A stretch of 64,000 nucleotides of DNA from Mesorhizobium zhangyense (GTDB taxonomy: Bacteria; Pseudomonadota; Alphaproteobacteria; Rhizobiales; Rhizobiaceae). Every line of letters starts with the position of its first letter. The first letter of the stretch is position 1. Shown one piece after another: positions 42,370 to 51,536 of the stretch. The notes below the pieces were generated by a model, which had not been told where the DNA came from, did not search any database, and was given only the letters and a program-made list of their open reading frames with translations. The stretch covers positions 124,001 through 188,000 of the forward strand of contig NZ_JAAKZG010000007.1 in the NCBI RefSeq assembly GCF_011045115.1. The letters are read 5' to 3'. Both the position numbers and the translations under genes were made by a program.

Positions 42370-42741
42370 ATGTCACTAGCAGCACGCGACGCAACCCATT
42401 CCAACATCTTCAAGGCGATGAAGGACATCACCTTCGAGCAGACGATTTCGCACCAGTGCGGCGTCACCATGAACGACTCCGTCGAGGCCAGGGCGATCGC
42501 CGAATTCATGGGCCAGAAGCCGGGGGTGACGATCACCTATCAGCCGGCGCTGATTCGCATCGATGGCACCGGCAAGCTGATCTTCGAGATGGACGCGATC
42601 AGCGAATATCTCGGGCGCGAGATGACGGCGGAAACCTTCGAGGTCAACACCTCCACCCACTACGGACGGATGGTGCGCGTCGACGACAACACCGTGATCC
42701 TGTTCGGCGATATGGGCGAGATGTTCGAGTACATCGAATAG
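42370..42741 (+). CDS. prmD: Monooxygenase regulatory/coupling protein (MmoB/DmpM family)
   Basis: 123-residue cofactor-free effector that binds the hydroxylase and controls oxygen and substrate access. The family pattern is seen in CGVTMNDSVEARAIAEFM and GVTITYQPALIRIDG. It starts 16 bp after prmC and completes the four-component monooxygenase in the order large subunit, reductase, small subunit, coupling protein, as in prm and mim operons. Confidence 0.93.
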   Translation: MSLAARDATHSNIFKAMKDITFEQTISHQCGVTMNDSVEARAIAEFMGQKPGVTITYQPALIRIDGTGKLIFEMDAISEYLGREMTAETFEVNTSTHYGRMVRVDDNTVILFGDMGEMFEYIE

Positions 42742-42814
42742 CCGCCAGAAAATCGGGCGCGCTGCTGATCTGCGGCGCGCCGCGTCGATCAATCCGATTG
42801 TTGCGGAGGAAACA

Positions 42815-43837
42815 ATGTACAGAACACCGGAAGGCAAGGACATTTTCGTGGTCGACGGCCACACCCATTTCTGGGACGGCAGCCCGGAGAACCAGAAAAA
42901 TATCCATGGCAAGCAGTTCGTCGAGTGCTTCTACGCCTACCACACCGCACTCAGCCCCAAGGAGCAGCTGTGGGAGAAGAGCAAGTTCGAAAAATACAGC
43001 GCTGACGACCTTTATCGCGACCTGTTCATCGACGGACCGGACGATGTTGCCATCATTCAGTCGACCTATCTGAAGGACTTCTACAAGAACGGCTTCAACA
43101 CGATCGAGCGCAACGCCGAGGTCGCCAAGCGGTATCCGGAACGCTTCATCGTCAATGGTTCATTCGATCCGCGCGACGGCGAAAAGGCGCTGGAATACAT
43201 CCACTACATGAAGGAAACCTACGACATCAAGGGCGTGAAAATGTACACGGCCGAATGGAACGGGGATTCCAAGGGCTGGAAGCTCAACGACCCAAGAGCC
43301 TATAAATGCTTCGAACTCTGCGAGAAGCTCGGCATCAAGAACGTTCACGTTCACAAGGGCCCGACGATCATCCCGCTGAACAAGGATGCGTTCGATGTCC
43401 ACGACGTCGACTACGCGGCAACGGATTTCCAGAACCTCAATTGGATCGTCGAGCATTGCGGCCTGCCGCGCCTCGATGATTTCTGTTGGATCGCCGTCCA
43501 GGAAACGAACGTATATGCCGGACTGGCGGTGGCGCTGCCCTTCATCCATTCGCGTCCGCGTTATTTCGCCGAGGTCATGGCGGAACTGCTGTTCTGGTGT
43601 GGCCCGGACAAGATCCTGTTCGGCTCGGACTATGCCATCTGGACGCCGCGCTGGCTTGTCGAGCGGCTGTGGGCCATGGAACTGCCGGAAGACATCGCCC
43701 GCGAGCGCGGCGTCGAACTGACGCCGGAGATCAAGGAGAAGATCCTCGGGCTCAACGCCGCGCGCCTCTACGATATCAATATCGAAGCCAAGAAGAAGGC
43801 GCTCGCCAGTTCGCCCTTCAGCATCGCGGCGGAGTAG
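42815..43837 (+). CDS. Amidohydrolase-2 protein of the monooxygenase operon
   Basis: 340-residue TIM-barrel metal hydrolase with an intact active site: H16-T-H18 in VVDGHTHFW, a His in NVHVHKG near residue 185, a further His in VEHCGLP and the Asp of LFGSDYAIW near 272. A homologue occupies the same place after the coupling protein in actinobacterial mim/prm operons, but its reaction is not established. GGAGG precedes the ATG. It may act on an oxidised product or in maturation. Confidence 0.87.
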   Translation: MYRTPEGKDIFVVDGHTHFWDGSPENQKNIHGKQFVECFYAYHTALSPKEQLWEKSKFEKYSADDLYRDLFIDGPDDVAIIQSTYLKDFYKNGFNTIERNAEVAKRYPERFIVNGSFDPRDGEKALEYIHYMKETYDIKGVKMYTAEWNGDSKGWKLNDPRAYKCFELCEKLGIKNVHVHKGPTIIPLNKDAFDVHDVDYAATDFQNLNWIVEHCGLPRLDDFCWIAVQETNVYAGLAVALPFIHSRPRYFAEVMAELLFWCGPDKILFGSDYAIWTPRWLVERLWAMELPEDIARERGVELTPEIKEKILGLNAARLYDINIEAKKKALASSPFSIAAE

Positions 43838-43841
43838 GGCG

Positions 43842-44639
43842 ATGACTACCGCCAGTGTTTCCGGCAGCCGCGAGAGGGAACTCTGGCGGCGCCTCGGCGA
43901 GGTCAACGATCCCGAACTCGACGAACCTATAACCGAGATGGGTTTCGTCGAGCGGGCGGAAGTGGCGGGCGACGGTGGCGTGGAAGTCGATTTCCGCCTG
44001 CCGACCTACTGGTGCTCGCCCAACTTCGCCTTCCTCATGCTGGACGGCGTGCGCAAGGTGCTCGACCGGCTATCCTGGTCGCCTGTCTATCGGGTCACGC
44101 TTCACGACCACATGTTCGCCGAAGAGGTGAATAGCGGCATGGAAGCCGGCAAATCCTTCGGCGACATATTTGGTGAGCTGGCCGGCGACCTCGATCTTGG
44201 CACCTTGCGCGAAACGTTCGCGATGAAGGCGTTCAAGCGGCGGCAGGAAGCGGTGCTGCTCAGCCTGAGACAGTGTGGTCTGCCGGATCAGGAAATTCTC
44301 GGCATGGATCTGGTTGCCTATGACCGCGCCCGATTCCGAATGGAAGAAACAGCCAAGCAGAAGGCGAGATACCGGGCAGCGCTTCTGGAGCGTTTCCCCG
44401 CGCGGCGGGCTAGCGACCCTGTTTTCCTGACGTGGGAAGGACAAAAAATCCCGGTTTCCGCCTTGGGCGCGCATCTCGCCGAACTGCGCGGCGTGCGTAT
44501 CAATATGGAGTTCAACGGCGCGCTTTGCCGTGGGCTCAAGCACACGAGATACAAGGAATTGGATGTGGTCGATGGTGAACCGACGCTGGTCGATTTCATC
44601 ATGGACCGGGTGCCGGTCGAGCCCGCTCCAAACATCTGA
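43842..44639 (+). CDS. MIP18/DUF59-family metal-sulfur assembly protein
   Basis: 265-residue protein. The first 100 residues form an MIP18 (DUF59/SufT-PaaD-like) domain with GEVNDPELDEPITEMGFVE (about 19-37) and a Cys in PTYWCSPNF. The C-terminal 160 residues are helical and unrecognised. MIP18 proteins help deliver Fe-S or iron cofactors, so a role in maturing the reductase cluster or the diiron site is likely. It starts four bases after the amidohydrolase stop. Same-family genes accompany actinobacterial prm/mim operons. Confidence 0.8.
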   Translation: MTTASVSGSRERELWRRLGEVNDPELDEPITEMGFVERAEVAGDGGVEVDFRLPTYWCSPNFAFLMLDGVRKVLDRLSWSPVYRVTLHDHMFAEEVNSGMEAGKSFGDIFGELAGDLDLGTLRETFAMKAFKRRQEAVLLSLRQCGLPDQEILGMDLVAYDRARFRMEETAKQKARYRAALLERFPARRASDPVFLTWEGQKIPVSALGAHLAELRGVRINMEFNGALCRGLKHTRYKELDVVDGEPTLVDFIMDRVPVEPAPNI

Positions 44640-44714
44640 ACTGCGCTGAAACAACGGCCTCCCTCGCACGAGGCCCCAAACCAACAACCCGCCCGTAAGG
44701 CGGAAGGAGGAATC

Positions 44715-46346
44715 ATGCCCAAAATTATGCTTCACAATTCCGAGGCCCGTCGTGCGCTTGCCCGCGGTGTCTTCCGGCTGGCAGCCGCCGTCGAGCCGAC
44801 GCTCGGTCCCAAAGGCATGAACGCCATGATCGACCGGCCGATCGGCACGCCTATAGTGACCCGCGACGGCGTCAGCATCGCCTCCGAGATCGAACTGCAC
44901 GACCGCTTCGAGAATATGGGCGCGCAGGTGGTCCGTGAGGTGTCGATGCAGACCAACGAGGTTGCCGGCGACGGCACGACCACGGCCATCGTGCTGGCCA
45001 ACGCGCTCATCCAGGGCGGCATCGAGGCAAATGAACACGGCGCCAAATCGGTCGATCTCTGCAAGGGGATAGATATTGCCGTGGCGGCAGTGGTGGCCGC
45101 GCTCAAGGGCTCGGCCAAGCCGGCCAAGGGCAACGGCATCCTCGCCTCGGTCGCCAACATTGCCGCGACCAACACCAAGCTCGGCGCGCTGGTGGCGGAA
45201 GCGCATGAGCGGGTGGGTGCCGAAGGCGTCATCACCACCGACTTCAGCGTGACCACAGAGACCACGCTGGACGTGGTCGAAGGCATGTCCTTCGAACGCG
45301 GCTATCTCTCGCATCACATGGTGACTGACCAGGAGAAGATGGAGGCTGTTCTTGAGCGGCCTTACATCCTGATGACCGACCTCAAGATCAAGGAGCCCGA
45401 ACAGCTTGAAGCGGTGCGCCGTATTGCCGATCAGGATGGACGGCCACTGCTGATCGTGTCCGAGGAAATGTCGCCTGAGGTGGTAGTGACGCTGCTCGGC
45501 AAGCAGGGTCCGGGAAAGTACCTCGTCGTGCATCCGCCGGAATACGGCCATTGGCGCAAGGCGATGATGGAGGACCTGGCGATCATCACCGGCGGCAAGG
45601 TGATCGCGCGCGATCTCGGCGGCCGGCTCGAGGACATTACCGTCGAGGATCTCGGAACGGCCGATCGGGTCAAGACGAGTTCGTCGTATACCTCGATCAT
45701 TCGCGGCGGCGGTGACCACGACGCGATCGCATCGCGACGCGCCCAGGTGCAGCGGCAGTATGAAGCCTCGCCGCCGAACATCGATCAGGACAAGCTGCGC
45801 GAACGGCTGGCCAAACTGTCCGGCGGTACTGCAATCCTTTATGCCGGCGGCGTGACGCCGGTGGAGCAGAAGCGGACCATTCAGCTGATCGAGGATTCGC
45901 TGAACGCGGTGCGCGCCGCTTCCGAAGAGGGCGTGGTCGCCGGCGGTGGCTCGGCGCTTGCCCAGATTGCACCGCTGCTCGACAAGGTGGCGGCCGGCGT
46001 GGAAGGCGATGTCGCCGAAGGCGTGCGCCTGGTTAAGTCGGTGCTTTCGCGGCCGCTCTGGCGCATCGCAGTCAATGCCGGCGCCGATCCCGATGCCGTC
46101 GTGGCCGAGGTCACACGCATCAATGGCGGCTACGGCTACAACGCCTCCACCGGCAGCTACCAGAACATGTTCGAGGCGGGGATCATCGATCCTGTTCGCG
46201 TCACCTACACCGCGCTCGCCAATGCGGCTTCGGTGGCAACGCTGATCCTGACCACCGAAACGCTCATCGGCGATCTCGCCGAGGACGAAGATCCGACCGC
46301 CGGCCCTGCGCGCGGCGGTGGTTCGGAAAAGCTCGGCCGCGCCTGA
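44715..46346 (+). CDS. Dedicated GroEL-type chaperonin
   Basis: 543-residue group I chaperonin with the ATP site GDGTTTA (about 84-90), LGPKGMN near 30 and the GIIDP-containing equatorial C-terminus, but without the GGM-rich tail of housekeeping GroEL. There is no groES beside it. In mycobacterial mim operons a GroEL paralogue (MimG) is needed to make soluble hydroxylase large subunit, so this copy probably folds PrmA. AAGGAGG precedes the ATG. Confidence 0.93.
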   Translation: MPKIMLHNSEARRALARGVFRLAAAVEPTLGPKGMNAMIDRPIGTPIVTRDGVSIASEIELHDRFENMGAQVVREVSMQTNEVAGDGTTTAIVLANALIQGGIEANEHGAKSVDLCKGIDIAVAAVVAALKGSAKPAKGNGILASVANIAATNTKLGALVAEAHERVGAEGVITTDFSVTTETTLDVVEGMSFERGYLSHHMVTDQEKMEAVLERPYILMTDLKIKEPEQLEAVRRIADQDGRPLLIVSEEMSPEVVVTLLGKQGPGKYLVVHPPEYGHWRKAMMEDLAIITGGKVIARDLGGRLEDITVEDLGTADRVKTSSSYTSIIRGGGDHDAIASRRAQVQRQYEASPPNIDQDKLRERLAKLSGGTAILYAGGVTPVEQKRTIQLIEDSLNAVRAASEEGVVAGGGSALAQIAPLLDKVAAGVEGDVAEGVRLVKSVLSRPLWRIAVNAGADPDAVVAEVTRINGGYGYNASTGSYQNMFEAGIIDPVRVTYTALANAASVATLILTTETLIGDLAEDEDPTAGPARGGGSEKLGRA

Positions 46347-46392
46347 AGCGGCAAATCCACGGGAACGATTTCGACGTTGAAAGGATACGACG

Positions 46393-47436
46393 ATGAAAGC
46401 TGCCAGACTCTACGAATACGATCCGCACATGAACGTCCAGCTCAAGATCGAGGAGGTCACAGCACCCACGATCACGGCTCCGGACGAGGTGATAGTGCGG
46501 GTGGGGGCTGCCGGTCTCTGCCGCACCGACCTCCATATCATCGAAGGCATCTGGAAACCGACAATGGACCCGGAAGGCACGCTCCTGCCTTACATCATGG
46601 GCCATGAGAATGCCGGCTGGGTCGAGGAAGTCGGCGGCGGCGTCCGGTCGGTAAAGCGTGGTGACGCGGTGATCTGCCACCCGTTCCGCTCCTGCGGCAT
46701 CTGTCTCAACTGTCGTCACGGCGAAGACATGTATTGCGACAACGGGCAATTTCCGGGCCTCGGCATGAACGGTGGTTTCGCCGAATACTTCATCACCAGC
46801 GAACGCTCGCTGATCAAGCTCAACCCCAACATCACGCCGATCGAGGTCGCGCCGCTGGCCGATGCCGGCATAACCGCCTACCGTGCCGCCAAGCGCGCCG
46901 CGAAACTGCTGCGGCCCGGCAGTTATTGCGTCCTGCTCGGCATTGGCGGGCTCGGCCACATCGCGCTGCAATCGCTGCATGCGATCTCGGGTTGCCGCAT
47001 CATTGCAGTCGATCGCGAGCCGGCCGCGCAGCTGCTGGCCAAGGACCTTGGCGCGGATTTTGTTCTCGATGGAGGCCCGAATATCGTTGAAGAAGTCAGC
47101 CAGATCACCGGCGGCGGCGCGCATGTGGTGATCGATTTCGTTGGTGAACTGGGCGTCGAGAACATCTGCTGGAAGATGGTGCGCAAGGGCGGGCAACTGT
47201 TCGTCGTCGGCTATGGCGGCAACATCAATGTGCCGACCGCGCACCTCGTCATCGAGGAAATCAATATCGGTGGCAGCCTTGTCGGCAATTTTACCGAGCT
47301 GGTCGAGTTGATGGAGCTGAACGCCGACGGCAAGGTGAAGATGCACTACACCGAATACAATCTCGCCAGCATCAACACCGCACTCGACGATTTCAAGAAC
47401 CGGCGGTTCACGGGCCGTGGCGTCATCGTGCCGTAA
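46393..47436 (+). CDS. Zinc-dependent NAD alcohol dehydrogenase
   Basis: 347-residue medium-chain dehydrogenase. The catalytic zinc site is C41/H63-E64-like (AGLCRTDLH and MGHENAGWV), the structural zinc Cys cluster is CGICLNCRHGEDMYC, and GIGGLGHIALQ binds NAD. It would oxidise the alcohol made by the monooxygenase, for example 2-propanol to acetone. It is the last gene of the operon, with a strong terminator 53 bp beyond the stop. Confidence 0.93.
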   Translation: MKAARLYEYDPHMNVQLKIEEVTAPTITAPDEVIVRVGAAGLCRTDLHIIEGIWKPTMDPEGTLLPYIMGHENAGWVEEVGGGVRSVKRGDAVICHPFRSCGICLNCRHGEDMYCDNGQFPGLGMNGGFAEYFITSERSLIKLNPNITPIEVAPLADAGITAYRAAKRAAKLLRPGSYCVLLGIGGLGHIALQSLHAISGCRIIAVDREPAAQLLAKDLGADFVLDGGPNIVEEVSQITGGGAHVVIDFVGELGVENICWKMVRKGGQLFVVGYGGNINVPTAHLVIEEINIGGSLVGNFTELVELMELNADGKVKMHYTEYNLASINTALDDFKNRRFTGRGVIVP

Positions 47437-47488
47437 GGCCAGCCCGATCGCGGAGTCCGGTTGCCAGATCTATCGGCCACAATTCCCC

Positions 47489-47521
47489 AACTCCACGGTG
47501 CAATGCCGTGGGGTTCTTTTT
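47489..47521 (+). terminator. Rho-independent terminator of the monooxygenase operon
   Basis: AACTCCACGG (47489-47498) pairs with CCGTGGGGTT (47506-47515): ten pairs with one G-U and a seven-base loop, followed directly by CTTTTT. A textbook intrinsic terminator between the convergent alcohol dehydrogenase and activator genes. Confidence 0.9.
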
Positions 47522-47529
47522 GTGCTGAC

Positions 47530-49608
47530 TCAGACGAAGCCGCGGCGGATGCCGTACTGGTCGAGCTTGCGATAAAGCGTCGGCCGCGAAATGCCGAGCC
47601 TGCGCGCAACACGGCTGAGATTGCCACCCTCCGCTGCCAGCGCGTTCTTCATCGCCTGGCGCTCTGCGTCAACGAGTGTGCTGCCGAGCTGCTCGGTCCC
47701 GGTGGTTGGACGATCGGCAGGCATGTTGGTGCGCTCAGGAACGGGCGTCGTGATTTCCTTGGGGAGGTCCCGGAGCCCAACGTTTCGGCCCCGCGCCAGC
47801 ACATGCAGCCTTTCGATGAGGTTCTTCAGTTCGCGCACATTGCCCGGCCAACGATAGGCGAGCAGGGCATCGAGCGCATCGTGCGAGAATTCCAGCGGGT
47901 CTTCGCCTGCTGCAGCCGCGATCTGCCGGTTGAAATGCTCGGTCAGCAACAGCACGTCCTCGCCCCGGTCTCGCAACGGCGGGACATGGATAGAGACAGC
48001 ACCGATGCGGTAGTAGAGGTCGCTGCGGAAGCGTCCGGCCGCGACTTCCTGTTTCAGGTCGCGGTTTGTCGAGGCGATGAGGCGGACGTCCACCGGGCGG
48101 CCCCTTGCGTCGCCGATGCGATGGACCACGCGCTCTTCCAGAATGCGCAGCAGGAACGGCTGAATCTCGAGCGGCAGCTCACCGATCTCATCGAGGCTGA
48201 GCACGCCGCCATTGGCAAGTTCGAAGACACCCGGCTTGCCTTCGCGTGAAGCACCGGTAAAGGCGCCGGCCACGTGACCGAACAACTCGCTTCCGAACAG
48301 CTCCTTGGTGATCGCTCCGCAATTTATCGCGATGAAAGGGTCGTTCGAAGTGCGCCGGCTGCCGGCATGAACGAGCCGCGCAAACAGCTCCTTGCCTACA
48401 CCCGTTTCGCCCTCGATCAACAACGATGTGACGCCGCTCGACCGCGCAACGCGAGAAGCGATATCGACGGCTGCCAGCAGCTCTTCGCTTTCGCCGACGA
48501 TCTTCGTCGTGGCCGCTTGCAGGTGCCTGTTCACCTCCCTGTCTATGACGGCTACGGTTGAGATGGCCGGTCCCGAGGGGAAGACAAGGGCTGCGCCGCG
48601 GAGATTTCCGTCCAGCTTCAGCGGCGTGATGTGGCAGGATCGCAGATGCGGCGGCAGCGCCTTGGCGAGCTCGTCTTCGGAGCCGCTCGGCGGCAGGTTC
48701 ATGAGCCAGCGGCCGCGACCCGGTTCCATCGGGCCATCCCGCATTTCGGTTGTCTCGCCATCGGGCACGTTGTTGCAGAAGATCGCTCGTCCCCGGTGAT
48801 CCATGATCACCAATCCGTCTTTGCTGCGATAGCTGGGGGCTGATGAAATGAAGGCTTCGAGCAGGCGAGTGCGTTGTTCCTGCTGTTGTTCGGCGAGCGC
48901 CTTTTCGATCTGCCTTGCCGTCGCGGCGACGAGCGCGGTGTTGTGCGGGCGGAAGATCGGCGAATAGCCCGACAGGTCGACAACGCCGATGATCTTTCCA
49001 TCCAGCGGATCACGGATCGGCGCGCCGGCGCAGGTCCAGGATTTGATGCCAGCGCAGAAATGTTCGGCTGCATGCACGAAAATCGGCTTGCCCGTCCAGA
49101 GCGCGGTGCCGATGCCGTTGGTACCGACGGCGTCCTCGTTCCATTTGCCGCCGATGCCAAGATGAATATCCATGCCGTCATGGAGGGTTTTCTTGTCGCC
49201 GATGGCGTCGATCAGCACACCGTCGCTGTCAGCGAGGACCAGCATTGCGCCCGTCCCGTCGAGCAATTGTCCGAGCGACGCGAATGATCGCTGCGCTGCC
49301 GAAAGCAGTTCGGCGTTTGTGCGGGTCAGATATTCGATCTCGTCGCGGTCACTGCTTAACGGCGCTTCTATGCTCTGGGCGTTGATGCCGCCGGTGGCGC
49401 TGCGATACCAGGATTCATGGATCAGGGAGCGGACGTGAACCGGATCGCGGGCGCATTTTGGCTCGTCGGCCAGAAAATTTTCCCAGGCGCGCATCGTGGC
49501 ACGCTCGTCATAGTCCGCGTCGTTCAGAGCCAACTGGCCGGTGCCAATCGATGTACGGGCCGGAAGGGTATCGGTCTTGATCTGGTTGGGGCCGCTCGCG
49601 TGTTTCAT
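47530..49608 (-). CDS. Sigma-54-dependent activator, AcoR/MimR-like
   Basis: 692-residue enhancer-binding protein: N-terminal sensory region with a GAF domain (about 90-240), an AAA+ domain with Walker A GETGVGKE (400-407) and the sigma-54-contacting GAFTGA loop (448-453), and a C-terminal Fis-type helix-turn-helix (NLSRVARRLGISRPTLYRKL). It matches AcoR/MimR activators that switch on alkane and ketone monooxygenase operons. It is convergent with the operon it presumably controls through the promoter at 38147. No clear ribosome site precedes the ATG at 49608. Confidence 0.92.
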   Translation of the reverse strand: MKHASGPNQIKTDTLPARTSIGTGQLALNDADYDERATMRAWENFLADEPKCARDPVHVRSLIHESWYRSATGGINAQSIEAPLSSDRDEIEYLTRTNAELLSAAQRSFASLGQLLDGTGAMLVLADSDGVLIDAIGDKKTLHDGMDIHLGIGGKWNEDAVGTNGIGTALWTGKPIFVHAAEHFCAGIKSWTCAGAPIRDPLDGKIIGVVDLSGYSPIFRPHNTALVAATARQIEKALAEQQQEQRTRLLEAFISSAPSYRSKDGLVIMDHRGRAIFCNNVPDGETTEMRDGPMEPGRGRWLMNLPPSGSEDELAKALPPHLRSCHITPLKLDGNLRGAALVFPSGPAISTVAVIDREVNRHLQAATTKIVGESEELLAAVDIASRVARSSGVTSLLIEGETGVGKELFARLVHAGSRRTSNDPFIAINCGAITKELFGSELFGHVAGAFTGASREGKPGVFELANGGVLSLDEIGELPLEIQPFLLRILEERVVHRIGDARGRPVDVRLIASTNRDLKQEVAAGRFRSDLYYRIGAVSIHVPPLRDRGEDVLLLTEHFNRQIAAAAGEDPLEFSHDALDALLAYRWPGNVRELKNLIERLHVLARGRNVGLRDLPKEITTPVPERTNMPADRPTTGTEQLGSTLVDAERQAMKNALAAEGGNLSRVARRLGISRPTLYRKLDQYGIRRGFV

Positions 49609-49692
49609 TCAGTCATCACAGAACCTTTGAGGTATGCCATTTCTGTATGCTGTCGGATTGGGCGTGCAGAAGGACGACCAGATGTGCGATCG

Positions 49693-50166
49693 TCAATCGA
49701 TGCCGAGTTTCGCGCCGATGTCGGCGGCAAGCTGCTCTTCGGTGTAAGCCGCGGTCAGGCGGGATCCGTCCATGCCGGCGAGCGCTTCGGCGACGGTTGC
49801 GTCGACCGGCGAGAAAAATCCATTCTGCTTCGTTGCCATGACGAAGACATGGTCCCCATCACGGTTGCGGATATCGCCGATATGATGAAGTTGGCGTCCC
49901 GTGTTCTGATCTTTCGAGATCACACGGCCGTTCAAGGTGACGTGGATGGACGGCATGGCTTCAGCCGCAGGTGCCGATCCTCCGCCGACATGGATGATCA
50001 GGCCTTCGGCCTTCGGTTCCTGGCGTGGTTTCCTTGATGCCGAGTAACCGCCGCCGCTGATCTGGTCGGCAAGCTTGACGATGGTCGAACGGTTCTGCTC
50101 GATCAGTCGCTTGACCTGAACATCCTCGCGTCGCGGGCCGTCCCGCTTGGAGATGATCTCGACCAT
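49693..50166 (-). CDS. 157-residue hypothetical protein upstream of the activator
   Basis: Protein with a basic, helical first third (KRDGPRREDVQVKRLIEQNR), then a probable beta-rich middle (EGLIIHVGGG, SIHVTLNGRVISKD, DHVFVMATKQNGFF) and an acidic helical end. GGGAGGATTC directly precedes the ATG, a good ribosome site. It is transcribed 84 bp ahead of the sigma-54 activator in the same direction and could be co-transcribed. I do not recognise the family. Confidence 0.68.
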   Translation of the reverse strand: MVEIISKRDGPRREDVQVKRLIEQNRSTIVKLADQISGGGYSASRKPRQEPKAEGLIIHVGGGSAPAAEAMPSIHVTLNGRVISKDQNTGRQLHHIGDIRNRDGDHVFVMATKQNGFFSPVDATVAEALAGMDGSRLTAAYTEEQLAADIGAKLGID

Positions 50167-50413
50167 GAATCCTCCCAGATTCGCTCGGCAGTGACCTTGG
50201 TGCGGCTCAATTTCTTACTTTGAGTGAACTCTACACCGCCTCGGTGAACTTCGCCATTTATATCAGATAGCGTCAAAATTCGTGGCGTAGGTAGCAGGTG
50301 GCTGCTACACGGAATTTCGTGCGGCTCTGTCGCGGACCGGAGAGAGCGCCGGCTCGCATGTCTCCACGATTCGGGACCACCCGACTAACCTATGTAACTG
50401 CTCAAACGCACGC

Positions 50414-51517
50414 TCAGCCTTGGATGCCAGAGACAAGAGCGGCAGCGGCTGAAATGGCGTCCTGCTGCCATGGCCGCAGGTCTTGCCCGCGATAATTCTG
50501 GAAGACCGGCAGGAAGGGGTCGTCGATATGGGTCTTGATGCCGGACAGCTGCTCCATGACGGCGAGGCCGCAATAGGGCACGTAGGCTGCGGAATAGCCG
50601 CCTTCGTGTGACATCACGAGACGTCCGCCGCACAGTTCGTCCGCCGTTTCCATCAGCATGCGTGTCATCTCGCGATAGGTATCGCTGTGCAGCATCATGC
50701 GGCCGAGCGGATCGGCGCCCGACCCGTCGAAACCGGAGGGCACGACGATGAGGTCCGGTTTGTAGGCTTTCAGCGCCGGCAACACCACCTGTTCAAACGC
50801 TGCAACATAGGCGCCATGGCCGCAGCCGGCCGGTAGAGGGATGTTGAGATTGTAGCCGTAGCCGGCATCAGCACCCCGTTCCTCGCGGTCGCCGCTGTCG
50901 TGCGGATAGAGCCGTTCCTGGTGCAGTGAGATGGTCAGAACGCTGGGGTCCATCCAGAAGGCGGCCTGCGTGCCGTTGCCGTGGTGCACGTCCCAGTCGA
51001 CTGTCGCGACACGCTCGAAGCCATGCTTCTTGCGGTTCTTCAGGATCGCCACCGGGACGTTGCCGAAGAGGCAGAAGCCCATGCCCTTGTCGCTTTCGGC
51101 ATGATGGCCCGGCGGGCGCACGAGCGCATAGCCGTTATCGATCTCGCCGGAGAGAACCTCGTCCATCAGCGCCGAGGTGCCGCCGGCGGCAAGGCAGGCG
51201 ATCTCGTAGCTGCCGCGGCCGAAGGGCGTGAGATAACTCGCATCGCCGCCGCGATCATCGCTCAGCGCCTTGATGCGGCGGATGTAGTCGCGCGTGTGGA
51301 AGAGGGCGAGATCGTCCTCGTCCACGGGGATGGACTTGACGCTGACAAGCTGCTCCGTGAGGCCGGAGACCTCCATGAGATTGCGGAAGCGCCGTTTGGT
51401 CTCGGCGTTTTCCGCATGCTCTCCGGGCTCAACGGTAAGCCCCGCCGGAAAGAACTGCGCGGCGGCACCCGTATCGTGCCATAGATAGAGCTCGTGGAAG
51501 TTCCAGCCCGTTTTCAT
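50414..51517 (-). CDS. Histone-deacetylase-superfamily amidohydrolase (acetylpolyamine amidohydrolase-like)
   Basis: 367-residue class II HDAC-fold enzyme with the active site complete: tandem His in RPPGHHAE (138-139), zinc ligands D176 and H178 in DWDVHHGNG, and the third zinc Asp in SGFDGSGADPLG. Bacterial members deacetylate acetylpolyamines or other small N-acyl compounds. The ATG at 51517 is chosen for the GGAG six bases upstream. It is the last gene of the amidase-ABC operon, so it probably hydrolyses an amide generated in that pathway. Confidence 0.9.
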   Translation of the reverse strand: MKTGWNFHELYLWHDTGAAAQFFPAGLTVEPGEHAENAETKRRFRNLMEVSGLTEQLVSVKSIPVDEDDLALFHTRDYIRRIKALSDDRGGDASYLTPFGRGSYEIACLAAGGTSALMDEVLSGEIDNGYALVRPPGHHAESDKGMGFCLFGNVPVAILKNRKKHGFERVATVDWDVHHGNGTQAAFWMDPSVLTISLHQERLYPHDSGDREERGADAGYGYNLNIPLPAGCGHGAYVAAFEQVVLPALKAYKPDLIVVPSGFDGSGADPLGRMMLHSDTYREMTRMLMETADELCGGRLVMSHEGGYSAAYVPYCGLAVMEQLSGIKTHIDDPFLPVFQNYRGQDLRPWQQDAISAAAALVSGIQG

Positions 51518-51536
51518 TGTCTGCTCCATATCAATA

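Noticed and set aside
44070-45719. 549-codon minus-strand frame
   Set aside because: Shadow of the MIP18 and GroEL genes, both unmistakable on the plus strand.
50291-50308. Small hairpin GTAGCAG/CTGCTAC between the 157-residue gene and the HDAC-like gene
   Set aside because: Stem of seven pairs without a T-run and not adjacent to a stop codon; too weak to call a terminator. The rest of this 247-bp gap shows nothing.
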